Source: Callipepla californica brunnescens (Eukaryota; Chordata; Aves; Galliformes; Odontophoridae). Taken from it: a stretch of DNA of 64,000 bases. A program made the position numbers and the translations under genes. Below the pieces are notes generated by a model, which saw only the letters and a list, made by a program, of their open reading frames with translations, had not been told where the DNA came from and did no database searches. Each line of letters starts with the position of its first letter. Position 1 is the first letter of the stretch. Below, piece after piece: positions 22,821 to 34,400 of this stretch. The stretch is from contig JALIRH010000026.1 in NCBI GenBank assembly GCA_023055505.1, forward strand, positions 6,649,591-6,713,590, given 5' to 3'.

Positions 22821-25800
22821 TGTTTTTATTGTACATGGAAGGTACCTAATCCCAGGTAGGAGAATCACGTCTCAGGCAAGCCGTTGGCAGGGCAAGCTCC
22901 GCATTTGCATTGCTCACAATTTTTTTTATCAAAGATAGTTTAAGTGATCAGTGTTGAGCCCTTGCGTTCTAACTATTTTTTTACATTTTGAAGGTTGTTG
23001 CATTGTTTTCAGTAAAGGTCTGTCTAGATATATGGCTCTGTATCTTTTAGCACGATGAATACTCAGCTGTTCTTGTTCTGGTTTTGCAGTGGCATTTCTT
23101 GTTGATGTCAGGAACTCGTCTCTCTCTCTTCCCACACAAACTGAGCTCAGAATGGAGCTGTAGTGTGGACTCCTTTCAAAAAGGCAGCAACAAAAATAAG
23201 ACTGAGAGTAAAGGTTAGCAAGTCATTTCTTATTCTGTTTGTAGGTTTTCTGTGGTGTTTGTGTACTTGTTACATTTCAGTCCTGTTAATATGTGTACAA
23301 AGAACTTCAACAATTTTTGTTTTTCTCAGTTTTCCTTTGTTACTGAAACCCTCTGCTGTTCATTATTGTATGGTTAGTCGCAGAGCCAGGCTATGGGTTC
23401 CAAGAACGCCATTTTTTTAACTATTAAGCTAAGAATTATTTTGTGATTTAAAAACAAGTGTATTTCCCCTGTTTTCATTTCTTAAATTAGTCTTGAATTG
23501 GAGCATGGGGACTGTAATTGCTGAGGTCTCTTCCTCATCACCTGCTTGAAAGGTCAAAAAGGAATCACGGTCATTACCAGAGTGGTTTGTGGTCCTGGTA
23601 AAGCTGGCAATTTGAGGAAAGGCTCTGGCCTCACTGAGGGGCAGATTTGTAACTGGAGAGGTTAAAAGAAGGGGAAATGTGATGAATGAGAATGCTTTCT
23701 GTAGCTGGAGGTGCTGAGAGGTGCTGCATTCGATTCAAGAACTAAAGACATTATAGGAACCATAGCACTATAAAGGCAGGTGGAGGAATGCGGTGACGGG
23801 GAAGAGTAAGGGGTGTGATAGGATGGCAGTATTAGTCGGAAAAGGGAAGAAAATATAGTTTTCATGGTAAAGAGGAGGAAAACAGAGATGACAGGTAGAT
23901 GTTGCGTGTTATGCTGAGCTTTGGGAACAGATTAACTGCTAAGTCTAGCTTCCTATTTTTAATATATTAGGGAAAAATATTGGAGTTAATTCCTACTTCA
24001 AGGATTGAAGTGTATTTGTAATTGTGGTAACATAGTTGGTTCTGGTTTTATTTTATTATTTTTCTTATCTCATTAATGTCCTCGGAAGGGAATTGTGGTA
24101 ATGTTCTCCCTTCAGTCTTTACAGATGTCTTCTATCATAAAATGCTTCGGAATACTTGAGCAGCTAGGTAGATCATCTTTACTGCTTCGGATAAACGTTT
24201 ATTAGGCCTTTCTTCCCAAAGAACAAGAGAGTACTTTTTGCCTCAGAACCTGATTGGTTTATTCCACGCACACTCTAAGGCATAAGGTCCTAATTCATTT
24301 ATTTCATGATTGAATTCTATACCCTTTTTTATTACAATTCATCTACAATCCACTAGATTATGGGACTGAGAGTGCTGAATAGTGTATTGTCAGCAACTGA
24401 GAATTTATTGTTTTAAGGCTGATAATTACATAAGGACCAACAAAATAGTCTTTGGTGCCTCTACAATACTGCATGCTTATCACATGGCTATATATATTTA
24501 GTGCTGCTCTGAATGCCAAGAGACATTGCAAGGTTTCACCTGACACACTGACGTGCGATAAGAAATACCTTATTGACAATTGATACGATAGAGAAAGTTG
24601 GCTGACTGGTTTTAAATTAAATTTAGAACAGGAAGGGATTGCAGAAAAGAAGGAGGAATGGTTTTGGAGGAAAAAAATATAAAGAAGCAAGAACCAGAGT
24701 ATCGGCATTTAAAGTCACACAGTCATTTGGGATTTCAGTCACTTTGAGTTACAAAATGTTCTTTTATTCATGCTGTTTTAATTGGCACGTTAAATGCTTT
24801 AACAAGAATAGTTCATGCACAAGTCTCTCTTATCTTTGAAAAGATATGTAATGAAAAAGACTGTTGTGAGAAAGCAAAATGAACTGTACTAGCATGGCAT
24901 GATGGAAAGCGTCGCAAAATGTTCAGGTCACCATCTAATGGTCTAGGCAGTGGATTTTCCTCTTTTTACCTTCTTAAAATTACTTTGCCAGCTTATTCAT
25001 CACTTTTCAGCTTCCTATGCACAGCTTCAGACTCCATTCCCAGGACCCAACTGTGCTGTTTTCCTATTATAAAAAATGTTTTTAAACCAGTTAATTTACT
25101 TGTGGCATTCGTATCCTAATGGATATGAGAATGAGACTCTTACACATTACTGTCACTTAGCACTGAAAGGGCCGAACGCATCAGCCCGAGGCGAGGCATT
25201 CTTCTGTATGCCAGCACTTGTGGGAATCACTGTTCATTTTGTCACTGTGCTATATGCTGGAAATACTAACACAACCCACCTGGGTGGTTTTTATAGGAAT
25301 GCTGTTTCTTGCATGTCAATTCAATTTGCAAGTTAAAATATGTATTTCAAACTGTAGGTAAAATTAATAATAATAATCTTGTGCATATAGCATTCACTCT
25401 TTTGTACTTCTCCTTCCTGCTTCTGGTTTCACATTTATAAATTGCAGGGATTTCTAATGCTGCCACAGACCAATCTCCACCTGAAATCTCTGTTCTCTAT
25501 CTGTCCCTTGTGTTTCACAGTTGGCATATTTGAATCATTGCTTGCTTCATGTCTGTTTAATAATTTAGAGCTCTGAAATACTTCTAATTGTCTATCTTAG
25601 GGGAATTGATGCCAACCCGTTACCTAATACCTCTGCAGAAAAGCTTGTGCAAAACGGAAGGCCTTGTGTTTTCCTTGGTGAATGAGCTCTGAGTTCTGTA
25701 GCCAAGAGAGTTCTGTAGTTGAAGATTAAATTTAATGTCCTGTCCCCAGCCTAATAAGCTCTACCTCACTTATAGCAAGTTCCAGCATCCTGCGGTCCTG

Positions 25801-27128
25801 ACACCTAAAATTGGATGCTTTTAGGCCCCCAAAACTGCAAAAGTGTACTGGAACGGTCTGGAAAACTCTGTTCAAAACATGGTCAGGCACACTCAGGCAA
25901 ATTAATCCCTGGTGTAATTTCAGTGACTCATCTGGAGTTGTGACAGAAGTTGCTCTAGGCATATTCTACTTTCTTTAGAAGTAATAAATAAAACTAAAGT
26001 AATGAACTTAAAAAAAAAAAAAAAGAAAAGAGCAGGAAAGAAGAGCAAAGGACAAAGGACCCCCAAACAGCTCCTGAAATGGTTCATTTCAAAAATGTAC
26101 AGGGAGACTGGGGAAATGTGACAGTCACCATTAACCCTGCACCTTTTCTTTACAGTGGGAATTTTACAGTTACAGATTTCAAATTTGTTATCATTTTCCT
26201 TAATTTTGATCTGAGCAGAGTCGCTGACCATTTCTAATTTTACACTACTCCGTGCAGTTAACATTTAAATGACCTACTTGTTCAGTGTTGACCAATGTGT
26301 TCTCAGCTACCTTACTCTTAGCAAGGAAGAGGTTTGTAGGCTGGGAACTTACAGGCCGCGTTGCAAGAGCTTGGATCAATGGATATGATTTCATAGAGGA
26401 AATAAGATTATTTTTTTTATTCTCTTACGTGATACGTTAATGAAATAAGAAAGCTGAAATGTTGAAACTTAAGTATATAAGTACAGCTTCTAGTATTCCA
26501 AGGGTCAGAACAGATAGTTCTTTATTGCTGAGTTAGTGTCCTTGATACTAGAGTACAAAGGAATTTATCTAAGGCAACAAGATCTGTGTCCTCATAGCTT
26601 GATTTCACAGGGACCTGATAGTAAATGAAGGATAATCAGCTTGTGTGGGAGAGAAATAGTCATATTGCTTCAGCATCCTTTTAGTTTTGCATCTTTGACC
26701 TTGACAGTAGCTGGAATGAGCTACTTCCAAGAAAAGAAATATTCTCCCTGTTAGATAAGCACTTGAGAAGTATTACTCTATGGTAGATGAAAAAATAATC
26801 ACAACTAGAGAAATGTTTATCAGTCATAGGTACAGGCAAATTGTTTATAAAAACAGTGTTGTAAAATGCTTTAAATTTGTGTGTGGATGCTGCAGCTGCC
26901 ATCATGCTTAAAATTACCTCCAAAGGGAGCATGATAGCATTGTATTTCTGCAATGAACGTGGCCACAACAACCTCCCTAAGTAGATGACTGTAAGATATG
27001 TAGATACATAAAACTTGTCATTCCAAAATGAGGGCAGGTTTTAATGACAAAATGAAGAAAAGCTTGTAGGGGAAGGTGGGAAGACCTGCCCTGGAATGTT
27101 AGTATCTTGTCCTTAGTGCTGTTGTGAT
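22821..27128. other. Long unique AT-rich stretch, no gene seen
   Basis: No transposon or gene recognised. A poly(A) run lies at about 26009-26024 and forms the Phe-rich segment of the minus-strand frame at 25920-26264. The 116-codon minus frame at 24358-24708 is also unremarkable. Confidence 0.6.
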
Positions 27129-27151
27129 ATACCTGAGTATATCTCAGGTAT
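27129..27151. repeat. Perfect inverted repeat with twin CAGGTA sites
   Basis: ATACCTGAG (27129-27137) and CTCAGGTAT (27143-27151) are perfect 9-bp arms around the 5-base loop TATAT. Each arm contains TACCTG/CAGGTA, an E2-box variant of the kind bound by ZEB-type zinc-finger repressors. It could be a binding palindrome or simply a small hairpin. Confidence 0.6.
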
Positions 27152-30100
27152 GGCTCTTCTTGGCGCTAAGCAACAATTGTGTTGTAAATGAGCTCCTGAA
27201 TACTGGCTTGAGAGCAGAAGAGTCTGTTGTTACAAACGCTTGACATTAATGCAGGTTTTTTGTTTGTTTTTGTTTGTTTTCTGTCCTGATAAGTTTCAGC
27301 AAACCTTGCATACTCTTGTGCGGGATAAGCTGGTAGGGGTTGCTTTCCAAATAGCGTAATAATTAGCCTGGTTTGCATGGGTAACCATTTTCTTTCCACC
27401 CATCAGTGTAAACGTGGTTTTCCATACCTTTTTATTCCAGCCTAGGTCCACACAGTCACCGAAAGAGATGTCTATACTGGGAATAGCACCTCGGTGCCCA
27501 GATGGATCAGGGGACTTGATTCACCAAAAGTTAATTACTCTCTTACTGTTTGGGTTTGGGATTTTTCCTTCCTTCTGAGCTGTTTATCAGTCACTTCAGT
27601 ACTCCAATCCCAAAGTAACTTTCCTGTTGCCAGTGGTGGGAAAGAGCAGGCAGGAGAGCTGAAGGCTTTTATTTTCAGCAGCAGCAGCATTAAAAATAGA
27701 TAAATTTTAACCCATTTTGACGCTGTTCCAAATTATACCAGAAAGGATATTTTATGTATCTGTCTAATGCAATCTATGAAGGCAGGAGTATCATTATTTT
27801 GATATTTGTCACAACCTTTACTGCATATAGATCAGACTACAGCTGATTTTTCATTGATTTCTGAAGTTGTTGTGCATAGTATGTATCTGTGATGTATGAT
27901 TAGAAAAATCCATTTACTTTATGTTTTTCAACAAGTTAAAATCAATATGCTATATTCAGTACTACTAATACGACTATGTGAAATGACATCAATACTTTTT
28001 GTTCTATTTACAAAAGCATTAGGAATTTTCAGAAATGTGTATAGGTTTTTTGTTTTTTTTTAAGAGAATAATATATGAGCTGTGGGGAGCTGTAATGACA
28101 GTTTAATCTGAAGATTCAGCCGTCTTTGGTTTATTTTGCTACCAAGGCCCCAAGATGGAATTAATTTTGTCTAACTCGCACTAGTCCATTTTATTTCTTC
28201 CCTGTGCTTTTGCATATGGGATTGAGACAGATTTCAAGTTCCAAGGCATTTAAAAATGATAAAATATTTATTAGCAAAACAGACTTCTAAATTCATTACA
28301 ATTATGATTCTGGACAAAATCCGAGAAAAAAGTATTGAAAAAATGCATGACTTAGAGGCAGTTGAGAATTGCCTTCTGAATAGTATGGTGAAGGCAAGTG
28401 TTTTAGATGTGCTTTGGTCATTTTATGGACATTGAGATATATTACCAGAAGAAAGCATGTCTGACATAAGAAATTTTGTTTATGTTGGAGGCCCCCAGTT
28501 GTCTAACTTTTGTAGTCCTTTATTTTTTTTTTTTCTTTCTCTTCCCCTTCGATCTATCAAAAATAAAGTTTAACTTATTTGAATGAAATCTGTATGGCTG
28601 TTTTTTGTTTTATTTATACTGTATTGCTCCAACGCATGAGGGCTTCCTGAAGCTTTTCTGGGACTTTTTCCTGCCCCTTTTCCTTCTTGCCCCATGATAG
28701 CATGGTTGCAGTTGGTGAACGACTTGAAGCTGATTTGTTTTGTGTTGTGTTTTGTTTTTTTTTTCCTGTTTCCTACTCCTGAATCAGCTAGACTGGTTGC
28801 AATTAGAGAGGAGCTACAATCAGAATATGTGTGGGAATGTACATCCTGAATCCACCAAATACTCATGCACCTGCTTGGTGTGCTTCTGGCATGCTTTTGT
28901 TTAGACTGATTGTCACTGCCTTATTTAGACGCAGCAGGAAATGTGCTTTGAGAATGGGATGGCTGTTTTTTGGGGTGGTTTTGGCTGATTGGTTCAATTT
29001 TTGCAATACTTCCTAGAATGAGTCATGAGCCTCTCTGGATCAGCTCGAGGTGTTATCTAAATAATCCAGTGTCATTTCAGGGACTTTGATCTCTTTCCTC
29101 TTACTATGGCACATTAAATTCCTGTGATTTCTGTGTGTGCTTTGCTAAAAGACATGATTTACAGTACTCTGTGGAACAGATGTTGTGAATATGACATCTG
29201 TAGCGTGTTAGTCCCTGTGGTTGTGGGAATCTAGCTTCAGGGGCCTCAGGGCTCATTGCCATCTCTTGCTACAAGACACTTGTCTGAGCAAAGCTTACAT
29301 GCTATAGACAGTGAACACCAGCACTTCTCCTTACCCTTGTTCAAAAACAAAAACAGTTAGGCTGTGTGTGGATTTTGGAGATCAAAATGTGTTTCCTTCT
29401 ACCTCCCCCTTTATCCAAATCCTCTGTTAGTCCCTCTAACAGCAGTGCTGTGGTCCTGGAGTCTTTAGAGAGAAAGGGGTAGAAGCCAGGTAATACAGTT
29501 ATAAACATAGGGTCACATTTCACCTGTCTCTCCTCTTTGTTCTGTGCATGCAGAGAATCCCTGGAGAAATCTGTGCAGTCATGCTGCCTTAATTATTGTG
29601 GGGGTCCCCATCACAGCCAAAAAGAACTGGAAATTACGAGGGAATGTTGGCTGGGACTCCTTTCTGAGCTGGGGGGTTACCTTGCTATCCTACAAAAACG
29701 CTTTGAGAAAAGCACACAGAAATGAAGCTACAGAAGAATTTTTCCAAACAGCTTCCAGCAGGTTTAACTGTGATAGCGGATAATCAGTGGCTGTTAAAGT
29801 CTGAGAGCAGAAAAACTCTGGCTGAGATTTGACATCTTCTTCTGAATGGGAGCTAAGCAGAGAATACCAGCTTTGATCTTATAAAAATATGGAGGCTGGA
29901 GGCTGCCTTTTAACTGAAGGCATTCAAACTGTATAATTCCCTCAATACTTGTGTAGCAGACACTTGTCACTTTATAAAAAGTGGTAAATAATCCTATTAT
30001 GTGCTATAGTTGAATTTATAAAGGCTGAGTTAGGGACCTAATTCAAACCTGTTTATTCAGAAAAGCACTAACTGCATTTTGAAATGAACTCTGCAGAAAC

Positions 30101-31087
30101 TGAAATCGGAATCCATAGAAACAGATACCGGATTCTGGAGCAAGCCCAGCTTTGTTGAATCATACTATATATATCACATACTGAACCAAATGCATATTCA
30201 GTGCTTATCAGTCAACTTTCCAGTCCTTGAGGGCTTTCCTAAAGGAAATACATTAACCTTATTTGAGACCCTTGTCTTTTCTTAGATACCAAGTACAGCA
30301 AGAGTATTAAATTTTGTTGTGGTACGAAGTACTTTAAAGGTTGCCAAGTATCCTCTTCCTTTTTAAAAATTCTAAGCTGTCCTTCCTTTGTGTGCTGTTT
30401 CCTGGTGATTGATGGCAGGTAGCATGGGGCTGTTTGCTGATGGAGTCCTTAAATAGAACACCAGACAACTTTGGATATACCTGACATTGGGAGGTAGGGC
30501 TTATCAGCAGCTCTGTCGTGTTTTCTGGGAAAGGGGCATAGAAACTATAGTATAGGAAGTATAAACATTAGGAAGTCTCATTTTTCACCTGTGTTCCCGT
30601 CAACCTGAACAAAACTTGGACGCAGATGAGAATCCACTCCCAGTGTTTAAACCAATGCAGGCTGTAATCTAAAATCATTTGTATAATCACATATATCTTT
30701 ATAATCAAAGACATTGAGCGCATGCAGTATTGATTTCCCCACTTCACCAGTTCTCAAAACTGCCGCTGATTTAGGAATTTAACCACAAAATTAAAATGTT
30801 TTGGCTTGGACCATTCTTTGTGTCTTTTTGATGAATCATATGTTCTCTCCTCAGTTATATCATGCTTTGTTTTAGTTATTAAGTTTGGGTGGACCTTCAT
30901 GATTCATGGTTTTTAATGTCTTCATAGGATAACATAACTTCACTATCTTCTCTGTTTTCACTTGTTGTCTGCTTCTGCAGCCATCATCATCTGTTATTTT
31001 TTTTCTCCTGATTCTTTACCATGTGATGAATGACAGTTTTGTTGCAATATGGACTAAAACGAAAATGATGGACAAGAAATTGTTTGG

Positions 31088-31091
<4 letters not shown>
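27152..31091. other. Long unique AT-rich stretch, no gene seen
   Basis: TTTG-type low complexity at about 27255-27282 and poly(T) runs near 28522-28533 and 28752-28764 are the only repeats. The overlapping frames at 29537-29783 have no domain. No RNA gene seen. Confidence 0.6.

Positions 31092-31159
<68 letters not shown>
31092..31159. repeat. (TA)34 microsatellite
   Basis: An uninterrupted TA dinucleotide array of 68 bp. It generates the meaningless Tyr-Ile repeat frames seen on the minus strand. Such a long pure array is expected to be highly length-variable and prone to cruciform extrusion. Confidence 0.95.
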
Positions 31160-31162
<3 letters not shown>

Positions 31163-31210
31163 AAGCTGACAATTTCTTCTAGTTAACCACAGAACAGCAC
31201 TTGGCTGAAG

Positions 31211-31290
31211 AGTGACAGAATTGTAGAGGTTGTAGGGGGGCCTCTGGAGATGTCTAGCCCGACCCCCCGTGCTAAAAATAGGCTGACAGT
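31211..31290 (-). mobile_element. CR1 LINE, 3'-terminal fragment (antisense)
   Basis: The plus strand reads 'cagaattgtagaggttg', then 'gcctctggagatgtctag', then 'cccgaccccccgtgctaaa'. This is the reverse complement of the CR1 3' terminus, whose sense strand ends with a TTGGACTAGATGATCTCCAGAGG-like block, CCAACC and the tail. The CR1 3' end is therefore on the left, about 50 bp from the TA microsatellite. Only about 80 bp is recognisable. Confidence 0.75.
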
Positions 31291-31440
31291 CAATTCCAGT
31301 CAAAGAAAAGCTAAGGGAACTATAGCAGAGAGAGGAAGTACATTGCTTTTTAAAGATTTCCACTTACAATATAAAGATGGTGTGGCTAACTATTTTTACT
31401 TGGATTCGCTGTTTTTATGTTCTTCTTTTTGCTTTTGTAG

Positions 31441-31455
31441 GAAGCAGACTTCTCT
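31441..31455 (+). other. Candidate 15-nt microexon (low confidence)
   Basis: GAAGCAGACTTCTCT is bounded on the left by a strong polypyrimidine acceptor ending at 31440 (TTCTTTTTGCTTTTGTAG) and on the right by a near-consensus donor GTAAGT (31456-31461). All three reading frames through it are open and the length is divisible by three; one frame would insert EADFS. The UGC embedded in the pyrimidine tract close to the AG resembles the signature of SRRM4-dependent neuronal microexons. No neighbouring exons are recognised, so this may be a chance pairing. Confidence 0.2.
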
Positions 31456-31461
31456 GTAAGT

Positions 31462-34400
31462 TGCAATTCCTACACTTAATTTTTCTCTGATGTTCAGTCA
31501 CAGTAGTTTTCATATTCATGACCAGAGGCCTTAAAGCTTACAGAATGAATGGTAAATCCACGTTGGATGTTGAGGAAGTCCTGTGCTTTTAGTTTCTCTA
31601 TCTGTGCCACATGTATTGAGGTATAAATTGAACTGGCCTTGCACTTTAAATTAGAACTAGTTGGATTAATAAGGGACATTGTAAGTGGCATCATCATGTC
31701 AAACTGCATTCCAGTTGAAAAATTGATTGATGAGTTTAGAAGGGGTAAAAGAGATTGGAGAAGATGAATGGGATCAGAGTGCAAACAAAGTACAGAATAC
31801 CTGCATCTGTTATCTCAATATGTTTCCTGTGATGCCAACACTGGCTATTTAGCAGCAGTGATAATCCTTCATTTACTCTTTGGCCTTGTCCACGCTAGTC
31901 CAGTTTCTGGGCTGTGGTCAGTTCTTTTTACACATTATTTTTCTCCATGCGGGGTACTTCTATTAATAATTACATTACCAGTTGGGTTCATTGTGAGCAA
32001 AAGTACTGTGAAGTCTTCTGCTGTGCAGTACAAAGGTGAACAGGTTTCAGTGGTGGAACGGTCCCTAAGGTAGAACTGATTTCTGCATTGTTGTAGCAGA
32101 ACAGAGCAGTCATTGCTGGGGAGGATCTTTTTTTGTCTGCTTTCTGCAGGCAGTTGAACAGAGGTCAGATTTGTTGGAAGCTGCTTAATTGTACAGGCAG
32201 CTCTGCTCAGACCATGGAGCACAGCTTCACGCTGTTCTCTCAGCTGTCTGCTCCTTCTGCAATGATTGGCTTTCCTTCTTTTCAACCGCTAACATCTCGC
32301 TACAGGCCTTCCTGTGAACATGCTGTCTTATGGCTTGAAACCAATGTGTGGGCACTAATCACCATCTGGAGAGGGAATGAGTTCAGGGCCAGCTGAACTT
32401 GGCTCTAAGTAATATTTGAAGTGGGGCATGGCAGGCTGTATGCCAGGCCACCACTCTTTTATCTCGAAAACCTTCTTTCCACCACCATTCCCTGGCAGGA
32501 AGCAGCTCTCTGAGTGCCTTCGGGAGCCATGGGAGCTGTTCACTTGCTCTGATGCACTGCTCTGAGCTGGGCAGCCCTTTCTGCACCAGCAGATTCCTAG
32601 GTGTCTGTGAAGTAAGCTGGGCTGAGGTGGGCGCAGCCTCTGCACAGGGGAGCAAGGCGCCATAAGTTAGTAATGAGCTTTGGCCTCAATGGGAGAGCTG
32701 GTGGGCTGTGTTCTGTCTCTGCAAGAGACTGGGTTCCTGCTGGGTTTGAGACTGTATCTCCATCCAAAATACACGTTTCTGCAGAAAGCGGTTTCAAGAA
32801 ACATATTGACGGATGGCAGAGTGTCTTAGTGAGCGCCTTCAAGTAGAATGATTAATTTCCCTGTTGCTGTCAGCTGGGGATGAGGGCCAGTATCATATAT
32901 TTGTGAAATTTTGATCCTACTCTGAATGCTTCTGTAGCTTAGAAAGGAAAATAAAATTGTATCCACTATCATAGCCCTAGTTTCCATTTATTAAAGGCGT
33001 ACTTCCTCATCAAGAGTAACTTTCTGACCTGTGTCTTGGCTTACAATCTGTCTCTATTTTCTTTTGGTTAACTGGGTCTGTGAATATTTGCAGGGGAGAG
33101 GAATGCAGCTGATAAGCTCCTTATGGCCCAGATCACTGCTTGGCAGAATTCTCCAGCTGTTATGATGGATGTTTTATGTACATGGAAGTGGATGTGGGTT
33201 GTTTTCTCCATGAGATGTATGAGTTTTATTAGAAAATGCGTGCGTCTCATTATGGGAAGTTGTGTGCATTTCTGAACAGAAGCACTTGAATTATATTCTA
33301 ACAGCTCATCATCTATCCTGTTCTGATTTCATTTGAGTTGTGATAATCTACTAGGATGCTTTTCTGAGTACCAAAGTTATTGGCACCATCTATATTCTTC
33401 ATACTGCTTAGATGTATACCTGGAGAGTCATTTGTTTACAAGAGTTATGAATGTCTTTACCCTTGATAAATTGATCATGAATAGCAGTGAATGAGCTGCA
33501 AAGGATTTGAACTGGTTATAATATGGATGTTTTTATCACGAGCATGAACAAGACATGTAATTTTTATTTTCATTCCTTCTGCAAAGTGCTTCATTACTGC
33601 TGCCCAGGTTCTAAGAGATAAGATGCCTCACTACTCCAGAAACAGACTGAAATCACCGTATGGAAAGCAAAGGTACCTTCTGCCACCTTTCATGGAATCC
33701 CAAAGAAAAGTTTGGGGTGTACTGCAACACTTTTTTCATCGATTAGATTTCTTGTTTTTTGTACAGAGGGTAATGTGTTTGATCTGTTATAGGTAGAACT
33801 GCTGACAAAATCTTTGATAATGTGACATGGTATTGTCTGGAGAATCTGAAGTCCCTGAGCGTGTGCAGCACATGAATGGTGCTGGTCGATCAGATTTTCT
33901 ACTGCATTTACTCCTTCTGTGTGTTGGGAATCGTGGTGTGAAAGAAAAGCTAAAAGATACGGAACAAAGGAATGCTTCAGAGTTTATTTCCTCTAGAACT
34001 TGAAGCACGTGGAAAAGGCCAAAGCCCTTCTTAGTTTAAACGTTCTCTGTTTATAACAAGTAGTTACAGAACCTACTTTTTGAAGGTGTGTGTTTCAAAC
34101 ACCATCACTACCTGGTCTTCCTGGGGAATAATGGCTCACTGTTGCTGTGGCTTCATTAATTCAAGTGGTAAAAGCTTGCACTAAAATGTATCAAAGCTCT
34201 CCCTGGTATGTATCATCCTTCCTAATGAAATTTATATTAAAAGCCCAGACACTTTTAACTGTAATTCCCTACATTAAAACAATGCTAATGTTGCAAAAAT
34301 TAAGCAGCCTACATTTAAGAAATACTGCAGTCAGTTTTGTCCTCAGTGTTAAATTGATATTCATGTGCATAAACACTATAATGCACTCTTTTATTACGTG

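Noticed and set aside
31000..31363. Tyr-Ile repeat open frames on the minus strand
   Set aside because: Purely translated (TA)n microsatellite.
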